Below, piece by piece: positions 1 to 9,244 of a DNA stretch of 64,000 bases (its first letter is position 1; each line of letters starts with the position of its first letter). Under the pieces are notes generated by a model. The model saw only the letters and a list, made by a program, of their open reading frames with translations, ran no database searches and was not told the origin of the DNA. This DNA is from Pelagibacterium limicola (GTDB lineage: Bacteria; Pseudomonadota; Alphaproteobacteria; Rhizobiales; Devosiaceae): NCBI RefSeq assembly GCF_015694405.1, contig NZ_JADQDB010000001.1, forward strand, positions 552,881-616,880, given 5' to 3'. A program made the position numbers and the translations under genes.

Positions 1-74
1 ACCGCACCTGCGGTCGCGAGGCCGGCTTTTTTGAAAAAGTCGCGGCGTGATGGCTTGATGATCTTGTCGGTCAT
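1..74 (-). CDS. TRAP-type substrate-binding protein, N-terminus only
   Basis: Only the first 24 codons lie inside the window. They encode a twin-arginine signal start: basic residues, then SRRDFF at residues 9-14 and the beginning of an alanine/glycine-rich hydrophobic core. A Tat-exported protein immediately downstream of dctQ and dctM on the same strand is most likely the periplasmic solute receptor (DctP type) of the same TRAP importer, but nothing of the mature domain is visible. The start is ATG at 74-72, preceded by a GGGA-type ribosome site; 132 nt separate it from the dctM stop. The identity is inferred from context. Confidence 0.55.
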   Translation of the reverse strand, partial: MTDKIIKPSRRDFFKKAGLATAGA

Positions 75-206
75 ACTTGGAGTTCCCTTCCTTTTACTTG
101 GATTTCACATGTCCTCGAGCGCCCATTCCGGATATCCGGTCCCACTCCGGCCCTCAGTGATCCACAATTCGGTCTCGGTCTGATCGGACTGGCCTCCTTT
201 CTTCCC

Positions 207-1532
207 CTAGCGGCCCGAATAGAGGTTGGGCAGCCAAAGGGCGATGTCGGGGAAAATCATGATAAGAATGATCGAAAGGACCATCAGTGCGACGAACGGC
301 GTGATGGAGCGATAGATGTCCCCGAGCGTGATTTCGGGCGGCGCCATCGCGCGCATCAGGAACAGGTTGTAGCCGAACGGCGGGGTTATGTAGGCGATCT
401 GGCAGGTGATGGTGTAGAGCACGCCGAACCAGATCGGGTTGAACCCGAGCGCAATGACCAGCGGAATATAGAGCGGCGCGACGATGACGAGCATGGCCGT
501 GTCGTCAAGGAACATCCCGAGGATCACAAAGCTGAGCAGCATCATGATGAGGATGGTCCAGGGTTCCAGATCCCAAGTATCGAGCAGGAGCGTTCTTATT
601 GCGCGCACTGCGCCCAGCCCGTCATAGACCGCCCCGAAGCAGAGCGCTGCAAGGATGATCCAGAGGAACATCGCCGAAATATTGAGGGTCTTGCGCGTGG
701 ACTCCTCGAAGACGAACTTGGTCAAACGCCCCGAAAAGAATGCCGCGAGCGTTGCGAGCAGGGCCCCCACCGCCGCGCTTTCGACAAGGCTGGTCACCCC
801 GGCAAGAAACAATCCCATCATGATGCCGAACACACCGAGCGGTAACAACCCTGCAGACAGAGCTCTTATCTTTTCGGAACGCGTGATCGCGGCGCGTTCC
901 TCTTCGGGCATGGCAGGGGCCAGTTCGGGCTGAATGCGGCAACGGATGTAGATATAGGCGGCAAAAAGAGCGGCCATCATCAACCCTGGCAGTATGCCGG
1001 CCAGCCAGAGCTGCAGCACCGGCTGGCGCGCGATCATTGCATAGAGCACCAGAACGACACTGGGCGGCACGAGAATGCCCAATGAGGACCCGGCCTGCAC
1101 GACGCCGGTAACCATGCGCTTGTCGTAACCGCGCTTCAAAAGTTCGGGCAGCGCCACCGTCGCGCCGATGGCCATGCCGGCGACCGAAAGCCCGTTCATG
1201 CACGAGATCAGCACCATCAGCCCTATCGTTCCGAGCGCCAGTCCTCCGCGCACCGGGCCGAACCAGATATGAAACATGCGGTAAAGGTTCGAGGCGATGC
1301 CGCTTTCCGAGAGGATGAACCCCATGAAGACAAAGAAGGGCACCGTGATGAGCGGAAACCAGTTGAGGAGTTTGAAGGCGGCATTGAACGGCAGTTCCGC
1401 GCTGCCGGCGCCCCAGAGCCAGAGTGCGGCCGCCGCACCGACGAACCCGATGATGCCGAACACGCGCTGGCCTGTGACAAGCAGCACCAGCATGGTCGAG
1501 AACATGAAGAGCGTGATGAACTCCGAACTCAT
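207..1532 (-). CDS. dctM: TRAP transporter large permease subunit
   Basis: A 441-residue, almost wholly hydrophobic protein of the DctM family, the Na+-coupled large membrane subunit of TRAP importers for organic anions. About a dozen membrane segments are visible, with family-like loops such as the PPFGYNLFLMRA stretch near the C-terminus. An upstream in-frame extension to 1652 is non-hydrophobic and overlaps dctQ, so I start at the ATG at 1532, which overlaps the dctQ stop in an ATGA arrangement. It forms the membrane part with dctQ, and the binding protein probably follows at 74. The substrate is unknown; the neighbouring FGase-family hydrolase suggests an N-acylated amino acid or related acid. 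Confidence 0.93.
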   Translation of the reverse strand: MSSEFITLFMFSTMLVLLVTGQRVFGIIGFVGAAAALWLWGAGSAELPFNAAFKLLNWFPLITVPFFVFMGFILSESGIASNLYRMFHIWFGPVRGGLALGTIGLMVLISCMNGLSVAGMAIGATVALPELLKRGYDKRMVTGVVQAGSSLGILVPPSVVLVLYAMIARQPVLQLWLAGILPGLMMAALFAAYIYIRCRIQPELAPAMPEEERAAITRSEKIRALSAGLLPLGVFGIMMGLFLAGVTSLVESAAVGALLATLAAFFSGRLTKFVFEESTRKTLNISAMFLWIILAALCFGAVYDGLGAVRAIRTLLLDTWDLEPWTILIMMLLSFVILGMFLDDTAMLVIVAPLYIPLVIALGFNPIWFGVLYTITCQIAYITPPFGYNLFLMRAMAPPEITLGDIYRSITPFVALMVLSIILIMIFPDIALWLPNLYSGR

Positions 1533-2041
1533 GTGATCGGCTTCCCGAGGGCTTGGGCGATGTCTTTGAAAAACTGGGAAATCGCCTGCAGCAGCATGAG
1601 GAAGATGCCGACGGTCATGACCACCTTGATCGGCCAGAGCGGCGGCGCCCAAGATGTGTAATTGGTCTGGTTGTAGGTGATCGAATATTCCGTGCTCGAC
1701 AGCCCGCCCCTGAACAGAACCGCGAGATAGAAGATGACGAACAGGATCGTTACCGCGTCTGTGATGGCCCTGCTTCTTGGAGACATGCGACCATAAACGA
1801 GGTCCATGCGCACATGGGCATCGTTCTGCATCGTATAGGCGCCACCCAGGAGGTAGTAGGCCGAGAGAAGGAACTGACTCATTTCAAGCGACCAGTTGAC
1901 CGGCTGGCCGAGAAAGACGCGTGAAGCGGTGGAATAGAGCAGCACCGCGCCAAGCGCGAAAAAGAGGTACATTGCAAACCGGCCGACGAACCGGTTGAAG
2001 GCGTCGACATAACGCACGTAAAGGACGACCGGCCTAGGCAT
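1529..2041 (-). CDS. dctQ: TRAP transporter small permease subunit
   Basis: A 170-residue protein with four hydrophobic segments and the DctQ-type pattern: a tryptophan- and glutamate-containing loop (NWSLEMSQF, about residue 50) after the first helix, then HVRMDLVYGRMSPRSR in the middle. It is the small membrane subunit that partners DctM in the inner membrane. It overlaps dctM by 4 nt and the upstream amidohydrolase-family gene by 8 nt, so all three are almost surely one transcript. Length and composition are normal for the family. Confidence 0.92.
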   Translation of the reverse strand: MPRPVVLYVRYVDAFNRFVGRFAMYLFFALGAVLLYSTASRVFLGQPVNWSLEMSQFLLSAYYLLGGAYTMQNDAHVRMDLVYGRMSPRSRAITDAVTILFVIFYLAVLFRGGLSSTEYSITYNQTNYTSWAPPLWPIKVVMTVGIFLMLLQAISQFFKDIAQALGKPIT

Positions 2042-2819
2042 GACCCGTCTCCGCCAGTCGAGAGAGGAGCTTGCTGTATCGGCCGTACGCAGCGATGAGC
2101 GCCTCGGACAGCAGCCCCGCCCAGCGAGAAACGCTTGCGTCGTCCGCGATCTCGTTGTTGCGTACTTCGATCATCGTGGCAGGCAAGCCGCGCGTATCGC
2201 CATGCCGCTCCAGGGTCAGCGTGACCCCGTCCTGCGCGGCATAAGGCTGGTTCCAACCGATATCGAGATCGGGTGCCAGATCAGCTACGGTATCCCGCAG
2301 ATGGGCTGTGAACGCCGGGTCCCGGCCATGAATAACCCCGATCTGCCAGGGTCTCGCAATACCGAGATAGACGGGCGTAAACGAATGCATGCACACTAGC
2401 ACCGTGTCCCTGCCGGACCGTCGATCGAGCAGGGCGTCGATGGCATCGTGGAACGGCTTATGGAAGTGCGCGATGCGATAGGCGCGCTCTTCGACCTCAA
2501 GGTGTTCGTTGGCGGTTATGGGGGTTGCTTCCGACAAGGTCCAGACGAGATCCGGAGCCTCAAGATCGCGGTTGCAGTCGATAACCAGGCGGGACACCGT
2601 GGAGGCCACCACGGGGGCGTCGAGAATTGCCGACATTGCCTCGCAGAGCGCCATGGCGCCGGGGTCCCAGGCGATATGGCTGACAAGGGCTTCGGCAGGC
2701 AGGCCCATGTCGCCGTATTTGTCCGGCAGCCGGTTGGAGGCGTGATCGCACACCAGCACGAAAGGAGAGCCGCCTTCCGCATTCACGGTCATCACTGCCG
2801 TATCGCCGGGCACTATCAC
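2034..2819 (-). CDS. N-formylglutamate amidohydrolase family protein
   Basis: A 261-residue protein of the FGase family, zinc-dependent enzymes that hydrolyse N-formylglutamate and related N-acyl amino acids. The family signature VCDHASN is at residues 23-29, and conserved blocks CNRDL, VCMHSFTP and the C-terminal EVRNNEI follow in the usual order. It is predicted to be cytoplasmic with no signal peptide. The start shown is GTG at 2819 behind GAGGGG; a second GTG two codons later is equally possible. It is the first gene of the TRAP operon and is divergent from the RpiR regulator, which suggests it processes the imported compound. There are no histidine-utilisation genes nearby, so the true substrate may not be formylglutamate. 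Confidence 0.85.
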   Translation of the reverse strand: MIVPGDTAVMTVNAEGGSPFVLVCDHASNRLPDKYGDMGLPAEALVSHIAWDPGAMALCEAMSAILDAPVVASTVSRLVIDCNRDLEAPDLVWTLSEATPITANEHLEVEERAYRIAHFHKPFHDAIDALLDRRSGRDTVLVCMHSFTPVYLGIARPWQIGVIHGRDPAFTAHLRDTVADLAPDLDIGWNQPYAAQDGVTLTLERHGDTRGLPATMIEVRNNEIADDASVSRWAGLLSEALIAAYGRYSKLLSRLAETGHA

Positions 2820-2885
2820 ATTCCCCTCGTGACATCGCCGTTAACTTCTGTAACAGTAATTCGGGAATGGGGATATCTGTCAATA

Positions 2886-2903
2886 CTGAAATACTGGTTT
2901 CAG
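2886..2903. promoter_or_regulatory. Inverted repeat, candidate RpiR operator
   Basis: CTGAAA-N6-TTTCAG, a perfect 6-bp inverted repeat in the 112-nt gap between the divergent FGase/TRAP operon and the RpiR gene, 28 nt before the RpiR start. Several RpiR-family regulators bind GAAA/TTTC palindromes, so autoregulation and control of the TRAP operon are plausible. This is inferred from sequence alone. Confidence 0.4.
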
Positions 2904-2931
2904 AAATTGCCGGGCCCCGACGGGAGAGAAG

Positions 2932-3786
2932 ATGGCGAGAAACGAAGCCGAACCGGCGGCAACAGCCGGTGTCGAGGTACGTATTCACGAATCCATGCAG
3001 ACGATGACCTCGGCCGAGAAGCGCGCCGCGCGCGGGTTGCTGGCCAATTATCCCACACTCGGCTTTGCGCCGGTGGCCGAATTTGCGAAGGCTTCCGAAG
3101 CGAGCCCGGCCACGGTCCTGCGCTTCGTCGCGCGCCTTGGGTTCAAATCCTATCCCGACTTCCAGCGCGCTCTGCGTGAGGAACTCGAGGAGCGCACGAA
3201 ATCCCCTCTTCAACGCAGCGCTCCCCAGCCCGCACGGGAAGAAGGTCACCTGCTCGACCGCTATTTTGCGCAAACCAGCCAAAATCTCCATCGGACCGCA
3301 GCGGGCATGCCGGTTTCCGAATTCGAGTCAACCTGCAAGCGCCTCGCGGACCTGCGGCATGGGGTACATCTGGCCGGGGGTCGCTTCACCGATTGGATCG
3401 CCGGGTATCTCGAAGCCCATCTGCGGATCATTCGCCCCGGAATCCGCCGGCTCGACGGGCGGCCCGCAAGCCGCGCCGACCAAATGCTCGATATTCGTCC
3501 CGGCGATACCGCCGTGCTGTTCGACGTGCGGCGATACGACGATACGCTCTTTGAGACGGCGTGCAGCCTGGCGGCTCGCCGTGTCCATGTGATCCTGATA
3601 ACCGACGAATGGCTCTCGCCAATCTCTCGGGTCGCCAAGACCGTGTTGCCTTGCGCAATTTCGGTCGACCGGACGTGGGACGCCAACATGACCCTCTTCG
3701 CGTTGTCCGAAGCAATCATCGCCCGGACCACGGAACTCGCATGGCCAAGCGCCGAGGACAGGATCAGCGCGGTCGAAACGCGATAG
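2932..3786 (+). CDS. MurR/RpiR family transcriptional regulator
   Basis: A 284-residue regulator. An N-terminal winged/HTH_6 domain spans about residues 18-95, with the family pattern of ageing helices MTSAEKRAARGLLANYP and a recognition region SEASPATVLRFVARLGF. A sugar-isomerase (SIS) fold occupies about residues 130-260 and would bind a phosphorylated or acidic effector. It is divergent from the FGase/TRAP operon and very likely controls it. The start follows GGGAGA about 7 nt upstream. The SIS part lacks a well-conserved phosphosugar loop that I can recognise, as often in transporter-linked members. Confidence 0.88.
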   Translation: MARNEAEPAATAGVEVRIHESMQTMTSAEKRAARGLLANYPTLGFAPVAEFAKASEASPATVLRFVARLGFKSYPDFQRALREELEERTKSPLQRSAPQPAREEGHLLDRYFAQTSQNLHRTAAGMPVSEFESTCKRLADLRHGVHLAGGRFTDWIAGYLEAHLRIIRPGIRRLDGRPASRADQMLDIRPGDTAVLFDVRRYDDTLFETACSLAARRVHVILITDEWLSPISRVAKTVLPCAISVDRTWDANMTLFALSEAIIARTTELAWPSAEDRISAVETR

Positions 3787-3949
3787 CCGCACCCCAAAAG
3801 CGCTCGCCGGATACTTTTGGTGGCGGAGGACTCCTGCGGCCAATCCTCGCACCTGCCCGCAAGCACCAAGTGGTCAGCGCTACGGGTGCTACCAGGCCGC
3901 CCAGGGCAGCCCAGAAAGCCGTTCAAAGCGTCTCCACACCCGCTGTGCG

Positions 3950-4891
3950 TCAGCTTCGATAACTTCGAATGCTTGTCCCGAGCACGCGCCGATTTTCCAG
4001 CAACGCTTCGGTCTGAGCCATTTCCTCAAAGACCCAGTTCACGAACGCATCAACGATGGGTTTTCGTGCCCGGTCCCGCGCTTCGAGCAGAAAGTATCCC
4101 CGTCCGGCCGCGACACGGGCTGAGTGGACTTCCACGAGATCGCCGCTCTCAAGGCGGTCGGCTATCATGGCTTCTTCCGCAATTACGATACCCATGCCCT
4201 GCTCGGCCGCCGCATAGGACAATGCCGAATTGAACAGGATCGTACCACGATCAAGCGTAAGCGTGGGTACGCCTGCCCCCTTGCACCAGAGTGTCCAATC
4301 ATCCAGCCGTCGCAAGGTGTGTATGATCGCGTCCGTGTGCCCGGCAAGAAAGTGTCCGAGATCGGTGCGATGCGCGACCTCCGGCGAGGCCACAGGGACG
4401 AGATTGATGTCGAAAAGTTTTCTGGACATAAAATTCTGCCACTGATCCTGACCTGTGGTGATCGCGAGGTCCCCAACACCGTCGAGTTGGGCGATTGATT
4501 CCACGGCTGTCACGGTAAGGCTGGCGTTCGGCCAAAGTTCCTGAAACCGGTTCAGCCTGGGCAGAAGCCAATAGGCCGCGAATGTGTGCGTTGCCTTGAC
4601 GACCAGCGCATTGGGTCGTGCGAGCGCCCGTGCGGTTTCAAAGGCGCTTTCCATTTCCTGCAGGGCTTCATTGGTCAGGCTCAGATAAAGCCGCCCAAGT
4701 TCCGTCAGCCTCACCTGTCGTGCCTCGCGCAAGAACAACGCACCGCCAATCCGGTCTTCCAAAATCCTTATCTGCTGGCTGATGGCGGCCTGCGTGAGAT
4801 TAAGCTCCTTTGCGGCCTTGGAAAAACTCTCAAGGCGCGCACTCGCTTCGAATGATCTGAGGCTGGCGAGTGAAGGCAGCGGCAATGGCAT
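3950..4891 (-). CDS. LysR family regulator (GcvA-like)
   Basis: A 313-residue LysR-type regulator. The N-terminal HTH (LASLRSFEASARLESF, KAAKELNLTQAAISQQI) covers residues about 7-65, followed by the periplasmic-binding-protein-like effector domain. The HTH wording is that of the GcvA/AmpR branch. It is divergent from the hydrolase/ABC/MFS operon that begins at 5035 and is its probable regulator. Its own ATG lies 2 nt from a T-N11-A palindrome, consistent with autoregulation. The neighbour at its 3' side, the RpiR gene, is convergent with a 163-nt gap. Confidence 0.92.
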   Translation of the reverse strand: MPLPLPSLASLRSFEASARLESFSKAAKELNLTQAAISQQIRILEDRIGGALFLREARQVRLTELGRLYLSLTNEALQEMESAFETARALARPNALVVKATHTFAAYWLLPRLNRFQELWPNASLTVTAVESIAQLDGVGDLAITTGQDQWQNFMSRKLFDINLVPVASPEVAHRTDLGHFLAGHTDAIIHTLRRLDDWTLWCKGAGVPTLTLDRGTILFNSALSYAAAEQGMGIVIAEEAMIADRLESGDLVEVHSARVAAGRGYFLLEARDRARKPIVDAFVNWVFEEMAQTEALLENRRVLGTSIRSYRS

Positions 4892-4893
4892 CT

Positions 4894-4908
4894 ATAAGCC
4901 CGACTTAT
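4894..4908. promoter_or_regulatory. T-N11-A palindrome, candidate LysR box
   Basis: ATAAG-N5-CTTAT, a perfect inverted repeat in the T-N11-A layout of LysR binding sites, 2 nt upstream of the LysR start codon and 126 nt upstream of the divergent hydrolase gene. That placement suits autoregulation together with control of the divergent operon. The role is inferred. Confidence 0.5.
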
Positions 4909-5034
4909 GTTTACGCGTAGTTAGTTTTGCTTGATCGCAGCCGAAATGCCAATAGTCTAATCACTGAAATCGTGTTGATTATTTTTTAGGCAAACCGGCA
5001 TTTGGCAACGCGGTTCAGATCAAGGAGACTGAAA

Positions 5035-5745
5035 ATGTATGGATGGGAACCTTTTCTCAGCGAACGCGACAAGCTGCACGATCAACAGTGGGGCAAGAAG
5101 GAGCTCTCGGGATTTGGCACCAAGCCCGCGCTCATACTGATCGACATTTATTACAGCGTGCTCGGACTGGAGCGTCAGCCAATCTTTGAATCGATGAAAA
5201 CCTGGCCTTCAAGCACCGGGCTCGAGGGCTGGGCTGCCGTCGACAAGACAGCTGAGCTTCTGGCCGTCGCCCGTGAAAGCGGCATTCCGGTCGTTCATGT
5301 CAAGGGCCTCGACAGCGGCATCAAACCCTGGGTCCACCGCAAGCGCGGTCCCTCGACCATGTCGGCGGAAATGCGCAAGAAGGGCGGAGAGATCGTCGCC
5401 GAAGTGGCGCCGATTGCCGGTGAGGTCGTGATAGAAAAGACCGCGCCAAGCGGATTCCAGGGCACCCCCCTCGCCTTTCACCTGCAGTCCCTTGGTATCG
5501 ACACCGTGATCATGTGCGGAGAGACGACCAGCGGCTGCGTGCGCGCCAGCGTCGTAGATGCGGCGACGGCCCGTTTCAAGGTGGGTGTGGTCTCGGAATG
5601 TGTTTTCGATCGCACCGAAGCTTCGCACTACATGAACCTCTACGACATGCATCAGAAATACGCGGATGTGGTCACGCTCGACATGGCCAAGGCCTACCTG
5701 CGGGATTGCGGCACGGCGGCAGAGCCGGCCCGCTTGGCCAGCTAA
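5035..5745 (+). CDS. Isochorismatase-family cysteine amidohydrolase
   Basis: A 236-residue cytoplasmic hydrolase of the isochorismatase/N-carbamoylsarcosine amidohydrolase fold. The catalytic triad is visible as D37 (LILIDIYY), K135 (IEKTAPSGF) and C168 (TTSGCVRA), the arrangement of amidases that split ureido or amide nitrogen from small acids. The start at 5035 is preceded by AAGGAG at 7 nt; an upstream TTG extension lacks a ribosome site. It is the first gene of an operon that continues with a dipeptide-type ABC importer and two MFS carriers, and a second paralogue closes the operon at 13728. The reaction class is probable; the substrate is not known. Confidence 0.88.
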   Translation: MYGWEPFLSERDKLHDQQWGKKELSGFGTKPALILIDIYYSVLGLERQPIFESMKTWPSSTGLEGWAAVDKTAELLAVARESGIPVVHVKGLDSGIKPWVHRKRGPSTMSAEMRKKGGEIVAEVAPIAGEVVIEKTAPSGFQGTPLAFHLQSLGIDTVIMCGETTSGCVRASVVDAATARFKVGVVSECVFDRTEASHYMNLYDMHQKYADVVTLDMAKAYLRDCGTAAEPARLAS

Positions 5746-5760
5746 TCGATACTCAAACCC

Positions 5761-5787
5761 GCCGCTCCCTGGAGGCGGGGGAGCGGC
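5761..5787 (+). promoter_or_regulatory. Intergenic hairpin between hydrolase and binding-protein genes
   Basis: GCCGCTCCC-N9-GGGAGCGGC can form a 9-bp stem in the 77-nt gap between the hydrolase stop and the binding-protein start. No T-run follows, so it is not a classical terminator. Such stems often stabilise or delimit the transcript of abundant binding proteins; that role is inferred here. Confidence 0.45.
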
Positions 5788-5822
5788 GCAAGAAGCACTC
5801 CATCCTCTTCGAGGGAAAGAAA

Positions 5823-7364
5823 ATGACAGGGAATTTCCGCAGACGGCTGATAACCGGCGTGGCCGTGCTGGCCAGTCTCGCAACCACATTAATGTTGACC
5901 GGTCCGGCCTTTGCTGAAGGCAAGACGCTGACCGTTCGGTTCTACGACGATCCGGCAGGGTTCGATCCGGCCAACATTTTCCGCATTGAGAACGAGAACA
6001 TCGCGTTCAACATCTTCAGCGGCCTGACGACCTATGACGGCGAAACAGGCGCAATCATCCCTGACCTGGCAACGTCGTGGCAAACCGCCGACAACAAGAC
6101 CTGGACTTTCCAGCTGCGTGAAGGCGTGATCTTCCAGAAGGGCTATGGGGAATTTACTGCTGCGGATGTCATCTACAGTTTCAACCGCATAATGGATCCG
6201 GCAACCGCCTCCCCTTATGCCGCCGAACTGGCCGGCATCGTCTCGATGGAGGCGCCTGATCCCTATACGATCATCATCGAACTCGATGCGCCCAACGGCA
6301 ACTTCCTACACACGGTCGCCAATTACCATCAGGGCCAGATCGTCAGCCAGAAGGCAATCGAAGACGCGGGCGACCAGGTGCGATGGCAGCCAGTCGGGAC
6401 CGGCCCCTATTATCTTGAGTCGATCGATGTCAGCTCGCAGATCGTGCTTAAGCGGTTCGAAGACTATTACATGGGCCCGGCGCCCATAGAGACGATCGTT
6501 TTCAACATCATCAAGGACGAGGCGACCGCTACCATTGCACTACGCAACGGTGAAGTCGATCTGGTGATGCGCGCCAATCGCGAGGAGAACCTCGAAACAT
6601 TGGCCGCCGAAGGGTTCACCATGAATACGGTCACCGATTATGCGGTGGTACTCGCGGTGCTCAATCCAGAGTTCGAGCCCTTTTCCAACCCACTTGTCCG
6701 CCGCGCCATGGCTCATGCAGTGGACTATGTCTCCATAACGCAGGCGATTTCTCCCAGCCTGACCCAGCCGCACTATTCCATGCTGCTACCCTGGATGGAC
6801 GTTTATACCGACGACATCCCCAAATACGAATACGATCCGGAACTGGCGCGCTCGCTTCTCACGGAAGCGGGATATCCGGACGGCTTCACGTTCAAGAATC
6901 TGGGCACCTCAGCCCAGGGTGTTACCGAGCTTCAGCAGTTCCAGATCGATTTCCTCAGCCAGGCCGGCATCAACATGGAAATGGAACTGGTCGATACACC
7001 GACCTTCAACCAGCGCCGTAATGCAGGCGATTTCGACCTCGCCTCGCGCCTGCTCCCCGCGGTCAACCCCGACATGATCCTCTTCAGCTACCTGCATCCT
7101 GACAACATGGTGCCGAATGGGTTGAACGGGGCTAGGTACGACAATCCCGAAGTTACGGAACTGCTCGAAGCCGCACGGGCCGAGCCCGACAAGGACAAGG
7201 CATTCGAGATGTACAAGCAGGTTCAGCAGATCGTCGCAACCGAACTGCCCTACCTGCCAACCTACTCGAACAACGTCTTTTGGCCGGGCAAGCCGGAGGT
7301 GACCGGGGTGAACATCAATTACCTCGCTCAGGTCAACTTCTACGACGTCGACATCGAGGAATAG
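5823..7364 (+). CDS. ABC transporter substrate-binding protein (SBP family 5)
   Basis: A 513-residue periplasmic receptor of the peptide/opine/nickel class. A Sec signal peptide covers residues 1-31 with the cleavage context AFA-EGK. The mature part begins TLTVRFYDDPAGFDP and carries the typical SBP_bac_5 blocks (a TSWQTADNKTWTFQLREGV stretch, GTGPYYL, RRAMAHAVDY). The ATG at 5823 follows GAGGGA; longer in-frame starts run back into the previous gene and lack a signal sequence. It supplies ligand to the two permeases and the double ATPase immediately downstream. Ligand specificity cannot be read from sequence, but the amidases of the operon suggest a nitrogenous small molecule. Confidence 0.92.
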   Translation: MTGNFRRRLITGVAVLASLATTLMLTGPAFAEGKTLTVRFYDDPAGFDPANIFRIENENIAFNIFSGLTTYDGETGAIIPDLATSWQTADNKTWTFQLREGVIFQKGYGEFTAADVIYSFNRIMDPATASPYAAELAGIVSMEAPDPYTIIIELDAPNGNFLHTVANYHQGQIVSQKAIEDAGDQVRWQPVGTGPYYLESIDVSSQIVLKRFEDYYMGPAPIETIVFNIIKDEATATIALRNGEVDLVMRANREENLETLAAEGFTMNTVTDYAVVLAVLNPEFEPFSNPLVRRAMAHAVDYVSITQAISPSLTQPHYSMLLPWMDVYTDDIPKYEYDPELARSLLTEAGYPDGFTFKNLGTSAQGVTELQQFQIDFLSQAGINMEMELVDTPTFNQRRNAGDFDLASRLLPAVNPDMILFSYLHPDNMVPNGLNGARYDNPEVTELLEAARAEPDKDKAFEMYKQVQQIVATELPYLPTYSNNVFWPGKPEVTGVNINYLAQVNFYDVDIEE

Positions 7365-7375
7365 GAGCCGCAACC

Positions 7376-8323
7376 ATGGCCGAATACGCCACAAAGAAAC
7401 TGGCTCAGATGCTGATTACCGTCCTTGGCGTGATCACTCTGGTCTTCTTCACCCTCCGGCTCATTCCCGGAGACGCGGCCTCGGCCATGGCCGGCGACAC
7501 CCTTTCGGGTGAGGCGCTGCAAAGGCTGCGCGAACAGATGGGTCTCGATGAGCCACTGTTCGCCCAGTATTTCGGCTTCCTGCTCGACATTGCGACTCTC
7601 AATCTCGGCGAGACGATCACGACGCGTGTGCCGATCGCCGAACTCATTCTGCGAGCGATGCCCATAACATTGACCATCGCGCTGGGCACGATCGTCTTGT
7701 CGGTTCTGATCTCGATCCCGCTCGGCACGCTTGCCGCCTATATGGCGCACAAGGGCAAGCGCTGGCTCGACAACGCTCTCACCGGCACGGCAATGGTCGT
7801 GGACCTGATGCCATCCTTCTGGACCGCACTGGTACTGCTCTTGATCTTCTCGCTAGCACTGGGCTGGTTCCCGGCCTCGGGTCAGCTCAACTGGTCCAAT
7901 CCCGGTGGCGTGGCGCTGCGGCTCGCGCTGCCGATCATCGTGCTCTCGCTCTCCCAGGTCGCAATGCTTGCGCGTATTACACGCACCGCAGTGCTCGAGG
8001 TGCTCAACGAGGATTATGTGAGGACAGCCCGATCCCTCGGCTGGTCAGAACTTCGTGTCCTTTTCCGACATGCTCTCAAGAATGCCGCTCTCCCCGTCGC
8101 AACTATCGTTGGGCTGAGCTTTGGCAACCTTCTGGGAGGGACCGTGATCGTGGAGTTCATTTTCACGATCCCCGGTCTGGGCAATCTCCTCATCGCCGGC
8201 ATCAACAGCCGGGACTATCAGCTCGTCCAGACGCTGATCGTTCTCTACGCGCTCATCTTTGTGGTCATCAATTTCGCGACGGACCTTGTCTACAAGGCCC
8301 TCGATCCCCGCGTGCAATTCTAG
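7376..8323 (+). CDS. ABC transporter permease (DppB-like)
   Basis: A 315-residue inner-membrane permease with six hydrophobic helices, opening with the family-typical KKLAQMLITVLGVITLVFF helix. The cytoplasmic EAA coupling motif is present around residues 210-235 (DYVRTARSLGWSELRVLF). The start at 7376 follows AGGAG; the long upstream extension is out of character for a permease. It sits 11 nt after the binding protein and 15 nt before its partner permease. Confidence 0.93.
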   Translation: MAEYATKKLAQMLITVLGVITLVFFTLRLIPGDAASAMAGDTLSGEALQRLREQMGLDEPLFAQYFGFLLDIATLNLGETITTRVPIAELILRAMPITLTIALGTIVLSVLISIPLGTLAAYMAHKGKRWLDNALTGTAMVVDLMPSFWTALVLLLIFSLALGWFPASGQLNWSNPGGVALRLALPIIVLSLSQVAMLARITRTAVLEVLNEDYVRTARSLGWSELRVLFRHALKNAALPVATIVGLSFGNLLGGTVIVEFIFTIPGLGNLLIAGINSRDYQLVQTLIVLYALIFVVINFATDLVYKALDPRVQF

Positions 8324-8338
8324 GCAAGGACCGGACCC

Positions 8339-9232
8339 GTGGCCGACATTACACTCGCTCCCCCCACAACGACACGCAAGACGGGTTTCAAGGACTTTTT
8401 TGCCGCCATTGGCCGGCATCGCGGTCTGCGGCACCCCAAGATCAGGCTGGCCCTGCTGATCCTTGTCCCAATTCTCGTCCTGACGGCGCTGGCTCCGGTT
8501 CTCCCGATCCAGAAGCCACTCGAAACCAATCTTCGCGCTATGATGCAGGTGCCGTCGATCGAACATCCGTTCGGCACAGACAAGATGGGCCGCGATATCT
8601 TGAGCCGTACGCTGGCGGGGGTCCAGATCTCGCTCGTCGTCGGGTTCAGCGTGGCAATGATCGCGCTAATGTCCGGCATGGTTCTGGGAACGCTTGCCGG
8701 GTTCTACGGCGGCATGATCGATCGGGCCGTGATGACCGTGGTGGATATTTTCCTCGCCTTTCCGTCCCTCCTTCTCGCAATCGGGCTCGTCTCGGTGATG
8801 GGCACGGGCCTGGTGCCGGTTATCCTCGCAATATCTCTCGCCGATGTTCCGCGCTTCATTCGCCTACAACGATCACAGGTTCTCAGCCTGCGCTCACGCG
8901 CCTTTATTGATGCGGCGAGGACGATCAATGCTCCTCAATCCTGGCTTATGACCCGGCATATCGTGCCCAACACGATTGCGCCGATGCTCGTGGCAGGCTC
9001 CATAGCTGCAGCCAATGCCATTCTGATTGAAGCAAGCCTCAGCTTCCTGGGGTTGGGCATCATGCCTCCTCAACCCTCGCTGGGAAACATCGTGCGTGAT
9101 GGCCAAACCTATCTCGAACAAGCCTGGTGGATATCTACCCTGCCCGGTGTGGTCATCCTGCTCATCGCTGTCGGACTTCATTTTCTGTCGGATGGCGTGC
9201 GTGAACTGCTCGATCCGCGTTCGCGCCAATAG
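8339..9232 (+). CDS. ABC transporter permease (DppC-like)
   Basis: A 297-residue permease, the second membrane half of the dipeptide-type importer. It has an N-terminal cytoplasmic segment, a first helix near residues 35-55, the DppC motif HPFGTDKMGRDILSR at about 76-90, and an EAA loop (AFIDAARTINAPQSWLM). It starts with GTG; AAGGA lies about 10 nt upstream. It ends 12 nt before the ATPase gene, which has a strong AGGAGG site. Confidence 0.93.
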   Translation: MADITLAPPTTTRKTGFKDFFAAIGRHRGLRHPKIRLALLILVPILVLTALAPVLPIQKPLETNLRAMMQVPSIEHPFGTDKMGRDILSRTLAGVQISLVVGFSVAMIALMSGMVLGTLAGFYGGMIDRAVMTVVDIFLAFPSLLLAIGLVSVMGTGLVPVILAISLADVPRFIRLQRSQVLSLRSRAFIDAARTINAPQSWLMTRHIVPNTIAPMLVAGSIAAANAILIEASLSFLGLGIMPPQPSLGNIVRDGQTYLEQAWWISTLPGVVILLIAVGLHFLSDGVRELLDPRSRQ

Positions 9233-9244
9233 GAGGGCAAGTAA

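Noticed and set aside
1532..1652. Longer DctM reading frame
   Set aside because: The extension is hydrophilic, antisense-like and overlaps dctQ; the ATGA junction at 1529-1532 fits the real start.
3794..3820. CCAAAAG/CTTTTGG repeat after the RpiR gene
   Set aside because: Only 7 bp with a 13-nt loop and no T-run; too weak to call a terminator.
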